A DNA stretch of 64,000 bases, from assembly GCA_963836355.1 (NCBI GenBank), contig CAWIJO010000006.1, forward strand, positions 310,001-374,000, read 5' to 3'. Origin of the DNA: Palsa-506 sp963836355. Its GTDB lineage: Bacteria > Actinomycetota > Actinomycetes > Streptosporangiales > Streptosporangiaceae. Positions 34,213 through 43,036 of the stretch are shown here, piece after piece. Position numbers and translations under genes: made by a program. Numbering within the stretch: position 1 is the stretch's first letter; each line of letters starts with the position of its first letter. Below the pieces are notes generated by a model, which did no database searches, had not been told where the DNA came from, and saw nothing but the letters and a program-made list of their open reading frames with translations.

Positions 34213-35685
34213 GTGGACGACGTTACCGCCGCGGCACCGCCAGGACGGCGCGGGTCCCCCCGGCTGACCCTGGCGGTGCTCGGCCTGGCCGCGATGGCCT
34301 TCAGCGTCCTGCAGTCGCTGGTGATCCCGGTGCTCCCGGCCGTCGGCCGCGAACTGCACGTCAGCCAGCAGGCGGTGACCTGGGTACTGACCGGGTACCT
34401 GCTCTCCGCGTCGGTGGCGACGCCGATCCTCGGGCGGCTCGGTGACATGTTCGGCAAGCGCCGACTGCTGGTCATCACGATGGCGGCGCTGGCGGCGGGC
34501 ACCGTGATCGCCGGCCTCGCCAGCACGCTGGCGGTCCTGCTCGTCGGCCGGATCGCCCAGGGCCTGGGCGGCGCGCTGTTCCCGCTGGCGTTCGCGATCA
34601 TCCGGGACGAGCTCCCGGAAGAACGCGTCGCCGGGGCGATCGGCTTCATCTCCGCCACGCTCGGCATCGGCGGCGGGCTGGGCATCACCCTGGCCGGCCC
34701 GATCGCTGCGCGCCTCGGCTACCACTGGCTGTTCTGGGCGCCGCTGCCGCTCGTCGTGGCGGCGGCCGTCGGAATCCGGCTGCTCATCCCCGAATCGCCG
34801 GTCCGGTCCGGCGGCCGAGTCAACTTCGGCTGCGCGGCTCTGCTGTCCGCCTGGCTGGTCACGCTGCTGATCGGGATCACCGAGGGCCCGCGATGGGGGT
34901 GGCTGTCGCTTGCGTTCGGCGGAACAATGCTGGCGGCGGCCGCCCTGTTCGGAATCTGGTGGGCCGCTGAATGGCGGTCCGGCAACCCGCTGGTCGATGT
35001 CCGCATGCTGGTCCGCCCGGCAGTCTGGCGCACTAACGTCGTGGCGCTCGCCGTCGGGTTCGGGCTGTATGGCTCGCTGGCGCTCATTCCCGAGTTGCTG
35101 CAGACGCCGCGCGACGTCGGTTACGGGTTCGGCGTGACGGTGACCGACGCCGGCCTGTTCCTGCTCCCGCAGACCGCGGTCGTGTTCATGGTCGGCGCCC
35201 TGTCCGGCCGGATCGCCGCCGCCATCGGCTCGGCGCGGGCTGTCCTGGTCGGCGTGCTGCTGGCCGCCGGGTCGTTCGTGCTGCTGGCGGTGGCCGACAC
35301 CATGGTGTGGCAGATCCTGGCCGCCACCGTCATGCTCGGGGCAGCCGTCGGGCTGACCTACTCGGGAATGCCGAACGTGATCGTCGAGGCGGTGCCCGCC
35401 GGGCAGACTGGCGTGGCCACCGGGATGAACGCCAATATCCGGACTCTCGGCAGCGCGCTTGGCGGCCAGGTGACCACCAGCATTGTCAGCACCACCATCG
35501 TGACCACTAGCGCCGTGAGCCAGGGCGCCGGAACGCCGGCCTACCCAACGAGCGGTGGCTTTACGGTCTCCTTCATCGTGCTCGCGGTCATCTCCTTCGG
35601 TGCCGCCGGGGTGGCCGCGCGGGTACCAGACAACCGCGGGCCTGACCGGCGGGAGCGGGCGAACGGTTACTTCCGGGGGCGGTAG
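34213..35685 (+). CDS. MFS drug exporter, DHA2-like (14 membrane helices)
   Basis: GTG 34213 is the likely start; the frame is open further left through the VOC scrap. About 490 residues. Signature MFS motif A between helices 2 and 3 (GRLGDMFGKRRLLV), GRIAQGLGGALFPLAFAIIR in helix 4 and GFISATLGIGGGLGITLAGP (motif C of antiporters). Helices continue to FIVLAVISFGAAGVAARV. Proton-driven export of drugs or metabolites is expected. No regulator is adjacent. Its 3' end overlaps the convergent hypothetical gene at 35667 by 19 bp. Confidence 0.92.
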   Translation: MDDVTAAAPPGRRGSPRLTLAVLGLAAMAFSVLQSLVIPVLPAVGRELHVSQQAVTWVLTGYLLSASVATPILGRLGDMFGKRRLLVITMAALAAGTVIAGLASTLAVLLVGRIAQGLGGALFPLAFAIIRDELPEERVAGAIGFISATLGIGGGLGITLAGPIAARLGYHWLFWAPLPLVVAAAVGIRLLIPESPVRSGGRVNFGCAALLSAWLVTLLIGITEGPRWGWLSLAFGGTMLAAAALFGIWWAAEWRSGNPLVDVRMLVRPAVWRTNVVALAVGFGLYGSLALIPELLQTPRDVGYGFGVTVTDAGLFLLPQTAVVFMVGALSGRIAAAIGSARAVLVGVLLAAGSFVLLAVADTMVWQILAATVMLGAAVGLTYSGMPNVIVEAVPAGQTGVATGMNANIRTLGSALGGQVTTSIVSTTIVTTSAVSQGAGTPAYPTSGGFTVSFIVLAVISFGAAGVAARVPDNRGPDRRERANGYFRGR

Positions 35686-36515
35686 CGCAGCCGCTCGCGC
35701 GCGGTCTGGCTGCGGCCGTTGCGCTCGTTGGCGATGGCGGCCTGGTTAGCCCGGTCCAGGTCCGCGGCGCTGATCAGGGCGTTGGCGAGCAGGAATTCCG
35801 CCAGGTCGCGCTGGTGCCGCTGCTCGTTCCAGATGCGGCGCTGAAGCTCCTTCTTGTAGTCGGAGACCGTGCCCTCGCCGTTCAGGTCGAGCGCGACGGC
35901 CACCTCGGCCATCGGCACCTCCTGCGGGGCAACCGCGCCGAGGATGAACTGCTGGTAGTAGTAGGCCATCGCCAGGCAGGCCTGGTCGTTCCGGTCGAAA
36001 TAGGCACGCACCTTGTCGGCCGCGCCGGGCAGCGGCGGCTTGCGGCCGGCCGCCGCCGGGTATTCCAGCTGCCGCTCCTGTTGGGTGCGCGGCTGGTCAC
36101 TGCTGTGCGGGATGGTCGGGTTGTCGCGCCGGTCCACTGGGACGTCGATGCTCAGCGGCAGGGCCCATTTCCCGACGCTGACCAGCCACGACCCGTCCTC
36201 AAGACGGACTGGCAGGGTCTCGTACGCCGCCGGGGCCATCGGCAGCACGTGCCGGGCGGTGGCCTGCACGGTCCGGTAATCCACCGCAGACTCGGCAGCG
36301 AACGGTGCAAGGTACACCTTGTGCGTGGTATCCCGGCTGAACAGCTCCCACCGGTAGTGCACGTACCGGAAACCGGCGCAGCGGGGCGACCGGTGCAGGG
36401 TCGGGTCCTTGCCTGCGCTCAGCAGCGTCCGGTCCAGCCAGGTGATCTCACCGGGCGGGCAGTCCAGCCACTCTCGTTGCCTGGCTGACCAGATGACGAG
36501 CTGGCCCTTCGCCAC
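35667..36515 (-). CDS. Uncharacterised 282-aa protein next to an FHA gene
   Basis: ATG 36515. I do not recognise a named family. N-terminal ~120 residues look beta-rich with many Trp and Tyr (GQLVIWSARQREWLDCPPGE, FRYVHYRWELFSRDTTHKVY). A Pro-rich linker follows, then a helical C-terminal half (RAYFDRNDQACLAMAYYYQQ, VAVALDLNGEGTVSDYKKEL, QRRIWNEQRHQRDLAEFLLA) in which the VALDL...TVSDYKKELQRRIW part could be a winged-helix. It lies 108 bp downstream of the FHA gene on the same strand, so it may be a partner in phospho-dependent signalling; that is positional inference. Confidence 0.7.
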   Translation of the reverse strand: MAKGQLVIWSARQREWLDCPPGEITWLDRTLLSAGKDPTLHRSPRCAGFRYVHYRWELFSRDTTHKVYLAPFAAESAVDYRTVQATARHVLPMAPAAYETLPVRLEDGSWLVSVGKWALPLSIDVPVDRRDNPTIPHSSDQPRTQQERQLEYPAAAGRKPPLPGAADKVRAYFDRNDQACLAMAYYYQQFILGAVAPQEVPMAEVAVALDLNGEGTVSDYKKELQRRIWNEQRHQRDLAEFLLANALISAADLDRANQAAIANERNGRSQTARERLRYRPRK

Positions 36516-36623
36516 TCACCATCGCCCCCGAGACCGGCGCGTCGTCGAACCATCCACAGCGGAACTTGCGTTGCCTGCAACGATAATATTCGCCGGCTGG
36601 CCCGCGGGCCGCCAGGCGGCCGG

Positions 36624-37733
36624 TCAGCCGATCTCGACCCGGGAGGCCAGCGCGTCCGGCCGCGATCCCCACCGGATCGAATCGCCGTCCCTGAGCGCAT
36701 GCTGATCAGCCAGGAACGTGCCGTTGAGCGTCAGGCCGTTCCGCCCCAGGCTGGTGATCCACCATTGACCGTCGGCGAACGTGAACTTGGCATGCACCCT
36801 GGACACGGTGGGCTCGTCGGGAAGGCGCAGCTCTGCCGCGCCGCCCCGGCCGGCGCTGGCGCCCGAGCTGCGGGTTTCCGCGACGGAGCCGCCCGTCACC
36901 AGCCGCAGCAGCGGTACCGGCATCCGTTCGGCCATCGTCAGCGAATCCATCCCGGCGGTCCGGATCGCATCCTGCTCCAGTTGCGTGCGCCCGTCATGGC
37001 CGTGCGCAAAGGCCTCGCCGGGCTGATAAGCCGGATCGCTGATGCCAACCGCGGCATGGCCGGCGCCAGGCGCGGGCCGGGGCGGAGGTGCGGCGTAGCC
37101 GGACGCCGGATCGGCATAACCGGGCGCGGCGGCGTAGCCGAACCCGGGCACCAGGTGGCCGGCCAGCGCGGGATCCGGCAGCCTGGCCTGCCTGAGCTGG
37201 TAGCGGCCTACCGGGACGGCCGGATCGCCGACGACGAACGCCTGCACCGGGCCGGCGGTAGCGAGCCGGGCAGCCCGCGCCGTCACCTCTGCCTGGTACG
37301 CCTCGGTGGCGCTGGAGTTGATCAGCGCCAGGTCGATCATCTCGGTCAGCGCGCCGAAGTCGGCCGAATTCATTCGCAGCTCGACGACATTCGGCGCGAG
37401 CAGCGAGCCCGTCGGGGTGATGACGAACGCCTCGGCCAGGTGCCGCAGGGCCAGCGCCAGCACGTCCCTGCCGTCCCGCCACGGCCGTGCTGCCAGCCGC
37501 TGCACCCACGGGTGGTCTCGCGTCATGCCCAGGCCGCGCAGCGCTACCGCGCACAGCGTGACGAAAACCGCGAGCAGCAATAGCAGCGCGGTGCCTGCGA
37601 CCAGGGAGCCGGTGTAGGCCAGCAGGGCCGCCCACAAGGCGGCCAGGCCGGCCGCCGCCAGCCATCGCCGCCGGCTGCGCGACTGCAGCGGAGCACGGGA
37701 CTGGCGGCGCAACACATCGCTGCGATCGGCCAT
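36624..37733 (-). CDS. Membrane-anchored FHA protein with FhaA-like middle region
   Basis: 369 residues from ATG 37733 (ribosome site GAAGGAAGG). Parts in order: basic N-terminus; two hydrophobic helices around AAAGLAALWAALLAYTGSLV and TALLLLLAVFVTLCAVAL; a region like the N-terminal domain of FhaA (AFVITPTGSLLAPNVVELRM, then FGALTEMIDLAL, VQAFVVGDPAVPVGRYQLR); a Pro/Ala/Tyr-rich linker with YADPASGYAAPP; and a C-terminal FHA domain (VSRVHAKFTFADGQWWITSL, GRNGLTLNGTFL). FHA domains read phosphothreonine made by Hanks-type kinases, often in cell-wall control. No kinase is adjacent. Confidence 0.88.
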   Translation of the reverse strand: MADRSDVLRRQSRAPLQSRSRRRWLAAAGLAALWAALLAYTGSLVAGTALLLLLAVFVTLCAVALRGLGMTRDHPWVQRLAARPWRDGRDVLALALRHLAEAFVITPTGSLLAPNVVELRMNSADFGALTEMIDLALINSSATEAYQAEVTARAARLATAGPVQAFVVGDPAVPVGRYQLRQARLPDPALAGHLVPGFGYAAAPGYADPASGYAAPPPRPAPGAGHAAVGISDPAYQPGEAFAHGHDGRTQLEQDAIRTAGMDSLTMAERMPVPLLRLVTGGSVAETRSSGASAGRGGAAELRLPDEPTVSRVHAKFTFADGQWWITSLGRNGLTLNGTFLADQHALRDGDSIRWGSRPDALASRVEIG

Positions 37734-37852
37734 CGAGACACCTTCCTTCTGCTGCGGCGGGCCCGCACGGCAGCCGTGCTCGGCCCGCACCAGAGGCTGA
37801 CTGGCCAGACGAGAATGCGCCGGGCCGCGCGGGCTGGTCAACGGATCTTGCG

Positions 37853-37876
37853 CTCTTTCCAGATATCTGGAGAGAG
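37853..37876. promoter_or_regulatory. Operator-like palindrome centred on TCCAGATATCTGGA
   Basis: The 14-bp core TCCAGATATCTGGA is a perfect palindrome; flanks CTCT/AGAG extend the symmetry to 24 bp with one mismatched pair. It ends where element copy C begins, 206 bp before the exporter start, in the divergent gap with the FHA gene. Probably a regulator-binding site. Confidence 0.6.
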
Positions 37877-37913
37877 CACTGGCGCGGTACCCTCCGTTTA
37901 GAATGATCTTTCA
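37876..37913 (+). repeat. Dispersed 38-53 bp element, copy C, 169 nt before the exporter start
   Basis: Reads GCACTGGC, then CCTCCGTTTAGAATGATC and TTTCA; 30 of 38 positions match copy A without gaps. Unlike copies A and B, it does not continue into TGGCGTGG. Confidence 0.7.
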
Positions 37914-38081
37914 GGCACCTTGCAGCTACCACTGGGTGGTGGCGAAGATGCGGCGAGCGCGCCGGGCGTGAAAGCATTTGCTTTGCTAACCACAAGCAAG
38001 CACATTGGCCGGGCGGGGCGGCCAGGGAAACGCCTCGCCGCCGCCTGGCGGCGGCTCGTCACCGAACAGGGGAGAACTCGG

Positions 38082-39782
38082 ATGAATTCCCCGAGCCCGG
38101 ATTCCGCGCGCCCGGGCGCGGCGAGCCCGGCAGGCGCGAGCCCGGCAGGCGCGAGCCCGGCAGGCGCGAGCCCGGCAGGCGCGAGCCCGGCAGGGGATGG
38201 CGGCTTCACCCACCGGCAGATCCTGGTGATCATGTCCGGGCTGATGCTCGGGATGTTCTTGGCCGCGCTCGACCAGACGATCGTCGCGACCGCGCTGCCG
38301 ACGATCGTCGGCGACTTCCACCGCAGCGACCTGCTGTCCTGGGTCATCACCGCATACCTGCTGGCCAGCACGGCGTCGACGCCGCTGTGGGGCAAGGCGG
38401 GCGATCTGTACGGCCGCAAGCGGGTGTTCCAGCTCGCCATCGTGGTGTTCCTGGTGGCCAGCGCGCTGTGCGGCGCGTCTAGGAACATGTACGAGCTGAT
38501 CGCCTTCCGCGGGCTGCAGGGAATCGGCGGCGGCGGCCTGATCTCGCTGGTGTTCGCGATCATCGGCGACGTGATCCCGCCCCGCGAGCGCGGCCGCTAC
38601 CAAGGGTATTTCGGCGCGGTCTTCGGCGTCGCGAGCGTCGTCGGGCCGCTGGCCGGGGGATTCTTTGTAGACAACCTCAGCTGGCGCTACATCTTCTACA
38701 TCAACCTGCCGATAGGCCTGGGGGCACTGCTCGTCACCAACCGGGTGCTGCGGCTGCCGGCCCGCAAGCGCCATGTGCTGATCGACTGGTGGGGCGCACT
38801 GCTGCTGGTCGCGGGGGTGTCCTGCATCCTGCTCGCCACCCAGTCTGGCGGCACCGACTTCCCATGGGGATCATGGCAGATCATCGGGCTGTTCGGGCTG
38901 GGGACGCTAGTGCTAGCCGGCTTCGCGCTCAGGGAAAAGATGGCGCCCGAGCCGATCCTGCCGCTTGAGCTGTTCCGGATGCAGATCTTCACCGTGTCCA
39001 ACATCATCTCTTTCGTCAGCGGCATCGCGATGTTCGGCGCGCTCGCATTCCTGCCGCAGTACCTGCAACTGGTGCACGGGGTCTCGGCGACCGAGTCGGG
39101 CCTGCTGCTGCTGCCGCTGCTAGTCGGCCTGCTGGTGATGAGCATCGGCTCAGGCCGCTACATCTCCCGCACCGGGAGATACCGCTGGTTCCCGCTGGCC
39201 GGAACGACGCTGGTCACCATCGGGCTGATCCTGCTCTCGCACCTTGGCGCGCATACGTCGCTGGCTGTCGTCGGCCTTTACATCCTGGTCTTCGGCGCCG
39301 GGCTCGGCCTCTTCATCCAGGTGCTAACCCTGGTCGTGCAGAACGCAGTGCCGATGCGGCAGATGGGCGTCGCGACCTCATCGGTGACCTTCTTCCGGTC
39401 GATGGGCGGCGCGATCGGGGCGTCCGCTCTCGGCGCAGTGCTGACAGCGCAGATCGGCGACGAGCTCGCGCGTACCCTGCCGCCGGCCGCCCTGGCCGGC
39501 GGCGGCAACAAGGTAGCCCAGTTCGTACAGAGCCCGGACGTGCTTGACGCGCTGAAGCAGACCCATCCCGCCCTGCACGAGATCATCATCCGGGCTTACT
39601 CACTCGCCATCGACAGGCTGTTCCTCGTCGCCGTGCCGGTGTCAATCCTCAGCGTCATCGCCGCCCTGTTCATCAGACAGGTCAAGCTGCGGGTCAGTAA
39701 CGCCCCGCCGCCGCCGGCCGGTAACGCGTCGTCCGATGCCGGGGCTGACGCCGTCCCGCTCACTCCCGGAGGGACCCACTAG
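38082..39782 (+). CDS. MFS drug exporter, DHA2 family (EmrB-like)
   Basis: ATG 38082, about 566 residues. The N-terminus carries five tandem ASPAG repeats (15-bp DNA units at 38121-38194). The membrane part begins ILVIMSGLMLGMFLAALDQT, with IVATALPTIVGDFH, motif A (LWGKAGDLYGRKRVF), GLQGIGGGGLISLVFAIIGD and GAVFGVASVVGPLAGGFFVD (motif C). Fourteen helices are expected. The LDQTIVATALP segment is the hallmark of the DHA2 drug:H+ antiporters. Its TAG stop abuts the next gene's ATG, so the kinase-like gene is cotranscribed. Upstream lie an operator-like palindrome and element copy C. Confidence 0.93.
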   Translation: MNSPSPDSARPGAASPAGASPAGASPAGASPAGASPAGDGGFTHRQILVIMSGLMLGMFLAALDQTIVATALPTIVGDFHRSDLLSWVITAYLLASTASTPLWGKAGDLYGRKRVFQLAIVVFLVASALCGASRNMYELIAFRGLQGIGGGGLISLVFAIIGDVIPPRERGRYQGYFGAVFGVASVVGPLAGGFFVDNLSWRYIFYINLPIGLGALLVTNRVLRLPARKRHVLIDWWGALLLVAGVSCILLATQSGGTDFPWGSWQIIGLFGLGTLVLAGFALREKMAPEPILPLELFRMQIFTVSNIISFVSGIAMFGALAFLPQYLQLVHGVSATESGLLLLPLLVGLLVMSIGSGRYISRTGRYRWFPLAGTTLVTIGLILLSHLGAHTSLAVVGLYILVFGAGLGLFIQVLTLVVQNAVPMRQMGVATSSVTFFRSMGGAIGASALGAVLTAQIGDELARTLPPAALAGGGNKVAQFVQSPDVLDALKQTHPALHEIIIRAYSLAIDRLFLVAVPVSILSVIAALFIRQVKLRVSNAPPPPAGNASSDAGADAVPLTPGGTH

Positions 39783-40427
39783 ATGCCCGGCGTGACCATC
39801 TCGGCCGGCTACGGGGCCGGCGGCAGCATCATCGCCCCGGAGGTGGCCCGGCAGCTCGGCCTGCCGCTGCTCGACCGGGCGATCAGCTCGCACGTGGCCG
39901 CGCAGCTGCACGTATCCGTGCCGGAGGCCGAGGGCGGTGAGATCCGCCGCTCGCTGGCCAGCCGGTTCCTGGAGGTGCTTGCGCCGCTGGCCGGCGGTGT
40001 GCTCTGCGCGGGCACCGACGCGGCTCCGCCGGAGGCGCATCCGCTGCCGCCGCCGTACGACGTGACGCTGTTCCGCGAACAGGCCGAGGCGATCATGACA
40101 GCGGCGCTGGCGGATGGCGCGGTGATCCTCGGCCGGGCCGGCGGCGCCGCGTTCCACCTGCGGCCTGACGTGCTGTGCGTGCGCCTGTTCGGGTCCGCGG
40201 ATGCCCGGATCGCGCAGGCGGCCCGGATCGAGAACGTCGAGGAGGCAACGGCCAGGCAGCGGCTGCCCGAGGTCGACCGCGCCCGGGCGCAGTATGTCCG
40301 TCGGCTCTACGCCCTGGACATCGACGATCCGAGCCTGTACTGCCTGCAGATTGACAGCACGGCACTGCCGCTGGACGGCTGCGCCAACCTGATCGCCACC
40401 GCCTACCAGGCACTAGCCGACCGCTGA
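39783..40427 (+). CDS. Cytidylate kinase-like family protein
   Basis: 214 residues starting at the base after the exporter stop. The cytidylate-kinase-like (AAK_33) pattern: VTISAGYGAGGSIIAPEVAR as the P-loop region, PLLDRAISSHVAAQL, MTAALADGAVILGRAGGAAF, VLCVRLFGSADARIAQAARI and YVRRLYALDIDDPSLYCLQI near the end. The usual GxGKS reads GAGGS, so the Lys is missing, as is common in this family. The substrate is unknown. Tight linkage to a drug exporter suggests resistance or detoxification by phosphorylation followed by export, which is inference. Confidence 0.85.
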   Translation: MPGVTISAGYGAGGSIIAPEVARQLGLPLLDRAISSHVAAQLHVSVPEAEGGEIRRSLASRFLEVLAPLAGGVLCAGTDAAPPEAHPLPPPYDVTLFREQAEAIMTAALADGAVILGRAGGAAFHLRPDVLCVRLFGSADARIAQAARIENVEEATARQRLPEVDRARAQYVRRLYALDIDDPSLYCLQIDSTALPLDGCANLIATAYQALADR

Positions 40428-40468
40428 GCGGAGCGGGAGACGGCAGGCGCTGGCCTCGGCGGCCGCGG

Positions 40469-41098
40469 TCATCGGCCGGCCCAGTAGCTGCTCGAGTTCT
40501 TGGTCTCGGCCATGCTCTCCGGCGTCTCGAAGCCTGCGGCGAGTGAGGCGGACGTGCCTGGCATCACCTCATGGTGCTCGATGTTGAGCAGCCGCAGCCA
40601 GCTTTGCTGACCGAAGGTGAGCGCGATGAAGCAGCCTAGTTCCACCAGTTCCGGCTCGGTGAAGTAGCCGTGCAAGCGCTCCCAGCGGGCGTCGTCGTCG
40701 GGCAGCCGCCAGGCAATGGCCTCCGCGTAGGCGAGCGCCGCCTTCTCCCTGCCGTCGAACCGCTCTGACTCCTCGAAGTTAAGCAAGTCGTCGTACTTTG
40801 CCTCGGTGAAGCCGCGGCCGGTCGCGCCGGCCGACCGCTGATTCCCGCAGTACTCGCAGTTCACGGACCTGGAGATGTACAGACGGCACAGTTCCTTGAT
40901 GCCGTGATCACAGACCCCGCGGTGGAAGATTTCCTGCCATGAGCGAGCGAATGACCAGAAGCAGGCCGGCACATGCGCCCGGACCGCCGAGCTCTCCGGC
41001 CGCGGGGTGCCCTCCCGGCGGCAGCGGTCAAGCTCCGCGCGCATTTCCTCGTCAAGCTGCTCGATCGGCGCGTAGCTGATCCGCTGTGTTGCTCGCAT
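40469..41098 (-). CDS. Carboxymuconolactone decarboxylase (AhpD-like) family protein
   Basis: 210 residues, ATG 41098 preceded by GGGAGGA. All-helical CMD fold with LCRLYISRSVNCEYCGNQRS holding the CxxC pair (CEYC), then YDDLLNFEESERFDGREKAA, LAYAEAIAWRLPDDD and VELGCFIALTFGQQSWLRLL. The CxxC gives AhpD-type members weak peroxidase activity when reduced by dihydrolipoamide; other members decarboxylate lactones. Likely a redox enzyme in the cytosol. It stands alone, convergent with the kinase-like gene. Confidence 0.88.
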   Translation of the reverse strand: MRATQRISYAPIEQLDEEMRAELDRCRREGTPRPESSAVRAHVPACFWSFARSWQEIFHRGVCDHGIKELCRLYISRSVNCEYCGNQRSAGATGRGFTEAKYDDLLNFEESERFDGREKAALAYAEAIAWRLPDDDARWERLHGYFTEPELVELGCFIALTFGQQSWLRLLNIEHHEVMPGTSASLAAGFETPESMAETKNSSSYWAGR

Positions 41099-41405
41099 CA
41101 ACGTCCTCCCAGCCGTCAGGAACCCGGTCCTTGCTCATCCCGAGTTTCGCAGCGGCGCAATACGCAGGCAATGCGGAGGGCCGCGGCAGTCAGCTGTCCG
41201 TGCCGTGCCGTGCCGTGCCGTGCTGTGCTGCCAGCGCAACGTTTGGCGGCCCTCGGCCGTTAGGCATGGTCAGTGGGCAGATTCGTGGTCGGCGGCCAGC
41301 GCCGCGGCGATGGCAAGTACTCGCGCCCGCGAGGATGGCACCCGCACGCTGACGCGAGTCCGAGGACAACATGCCCGCGCTGACGCACATCCGGAGGGAC
41401 GCTGC
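41099..41405. other. Gap with a CGTGC microsatellite
   Basis: About 300 bp between divergent genes. A (CGTGC)n-like run of about five units lies near 41199-41225. No gene or clear promoter box was identified; the lipoprotein gene at 41406 has a GGAGGGA ribosome site at the end of this gap. Confidence 0.5.
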
Positions 41406-42314
41406 ATGACTCGCGCAAGCCTGGTCATTGGCTGCCTGCTCGGCACGGTCATGCTTGCGGCCTGCGCTTCGGCGGCTGGCCCGGCGCCGGCCCGTCCGGT
41501 CAGCACCGCGTCCGGCGGTACCGCGCCCGGCATGCCCGCAGCCGGACGCGGCCCGACGGCCCCGGCGAGCGCCACGAGGCGCCCCGCCAGCCCCAGAGCA
41601 GTCATCCGCCAACTCCGGATGCCAGACGGGAACAGGGTCACGCTGGCGAGATTCCGCGGCCCGGTGCGCTATGTCCTGCACAGCGGGAGCCAGGACCCGG
41701 GGACGGCGGCACTCGCGGTGGTCCAGGCCGGGCCGCGGATCGGCCGCCGGGAGCGCCACCGGCTGCTCGCCGCCTTCAACGGCGGATTCAAGCTGTCGGC
41801 CGGTGCCGGCGGGTACGAACAGGAAGGTCATGTCATCAGCCGGCTGCGGCGCGGGCTGGCCAGCCTGGTGATCAGCCGGTCGGGGCAGGCCAGCATCGGG
41901 ATCTGGGGTGGCGGCGTGCCGCGGCCGGGCAAGGCTTTCAGCGTGCGGCAGAACCTGACGCTGCTGGTCGCCCACGGGCGGGTCAGGCCGGCCGCCAGGC
42001 ACTGGGCCCGGTGGGGCGCCACCATCACCGGCGGCGAGTTCGTGGCCCGCAGTGCCCTTGGCGAGAATTCCGCGGGCAACCTCATCTACGCCGGTAGCAT
42101 GTCGGCGTCCCCGGCTGACCTGGCCGGCGCGCTTGTCCGCGGCGGGGCGCGGGTGGCGATGGAACTCGACATCAACCCCGAGTGGGTACAGCTTGACACC
42201 GCAAGGAAGGCGGGCGGCCGGTTGCGGGCCGCTATCGGCGGCCAGGTCCGCCCGGCTAACCAGTACCTCACCGGGTGGAGACGTGACTTCATCACCGTGG
42301 CCGCCGCGCGGTAG
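41406..42314 (+). CDS. Phosphodiester glycosidase (NAGPA) family lipoprotein
   Basis: About 302 residues from ATG 41406 after GGAGGGA. Signal and lipobox VIGCLLGTVMLAACA, then a Pro/Ala/Thr-rich linker that could cross the wall. The catalytic domain has the NAGPA features LLAAFNGGFKLSAGAGGYEQ (FNGGF), LVISRSGQASIGIWG, GATITGGEFVARSALGENSA and MELDINPEWVQLD (LD.NP-type). The family removes N-acetylglucosamine linked through a phosphodiester or acts on related cell-wall teichoic-acid bonds. Expected outside the cell, anchored by lipid. The next gene, a broken lipoprotein, follows in the same direction. Confidence 0.88.
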   Translation: MTRASLVIGCLLGTVMLAACASAAGPAPARPVSTASGGTAPGMPAAGRGPTAPASATRRPASPRAVIRQLRMPDGNRVTLARFRGPVRYVLHSGSQDPGTAALAVVQAGPRIGRRERHRLLAAFNGGFKLSAGAGGYEQEGHVISRLRRGLASLVISRSGQASIGIWGGGVPRPGKAFSVRQNLTLLVAHGRVRPAARHWARWGATITGGEFVARSALGENSAGNLIYAGSMSASPADLAGALVRGGARVAMELDINPEWVQLDTARKAGGRLRAAIGGQVRPANQYLTGWRRDFITVAAAR

Positions 42315-42368
42315 CGCGGCAGCGGCCAGCGCGGCAGCGGCGACGGCCTTGGGCGAGGGCAGCTGAAG

Positions 42369-43036
42369 ATGCGGCAATCCGCCATGGCCAGCCGCGGGCG
42401 CGGACCAGGCCCGCTGACCACAGAGCAATCTGCCACGCCCTGGCATGTCCTGGTGACGCTGGCAGCGTCCGGCGTGCTGCTCACAGGCTGCGCCGCGGCG
42501 CACCCAGCCGGGCGACGGCCGCAGACCATGGCGTCTCCGAGCGCGCACGCCGCTGCCTTCCGTGCTGCGATGGCCGACCTGTGGTCGGCCGTCAGCACCG
42601 GGAAGACGCGATTCGCCCGGCCTGCCTTTTCCCGCTTACCGCGTACAAGCAGGTGAAGGCCATCCCCTTCCCGGCGGCCGACTGGCGGGAGCGGCTAGCC
42701 GCAGACTTCCGGCTCGATGTCGCCGCGGTCCACCAGCTGCCCGGCGTGGCGGCGAAGAGGGCCAGGCTGGTGCGGGTCATCGTGCCAGCGCGGCAGGCCA
42801 GCTGGATCGTGCCGGGCGTCTGCGCCAACTCGATCGGCTACTGGCATGTGGCCGGCGCCCGGGTGGTGTACCGCGCGCACGGCCGGATCCGGTCGTTCGG
42901 GATCGCATCCCTGATCTCCTGGCGCGGCGTGTAGTACATCGTCCACTTCGGCGCTGCGCTACGGACCGCGGCCGTCGGCGAGGTCGACCGGCCGGCCGCC
43001 GGTCCGGGCATCACCGGGCCGCCCGGCGGCTGCTGA
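42369..43036 (+). pseudogene. Broken lipoprotein gene (frameshift and nonsense codon)
   Basis: It opens with HVLVTLAASGVLLTGCAAAH, a lipoprotein signal, and SAVSTGKTRFARPAF; near 42630 the sequence FPLTAYKQVKAIPFPAADW continues in another frame up to SFGIASLISWRGV, where TAG (42932-42934) stands in place of an expected Trp codon. Beyond it YIVHFGAALRTAAVGEVDRP and a PGPPGGC-like ending remain readable to TGA at 43034-43036. I do not know the family's role. Two lesions of different type argue for real decay. The 3' end overlaps the convergent TetR gene by 78 bp. Confidence 0.75.

Larger units (their letters stand above)
37734..38081. other. Divergent gap between FHA and exporter genes
   Basis: About 350 bp without a gene. 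It holds the palindrome at 37853-37876, element copy C immediately after it, a possible -10 TAGAAT (37899-37904), and a GGGGAGAA ribosome site before the exporter ATG. Confidence 0.6.

Noticed and set aside
41190..42548. A 452-codon minus-strand frame
   Set aside because: Antisense to the NAGPA-type lipoprotein, which has a lipobox and ribosome site; the reverse frame has neither.
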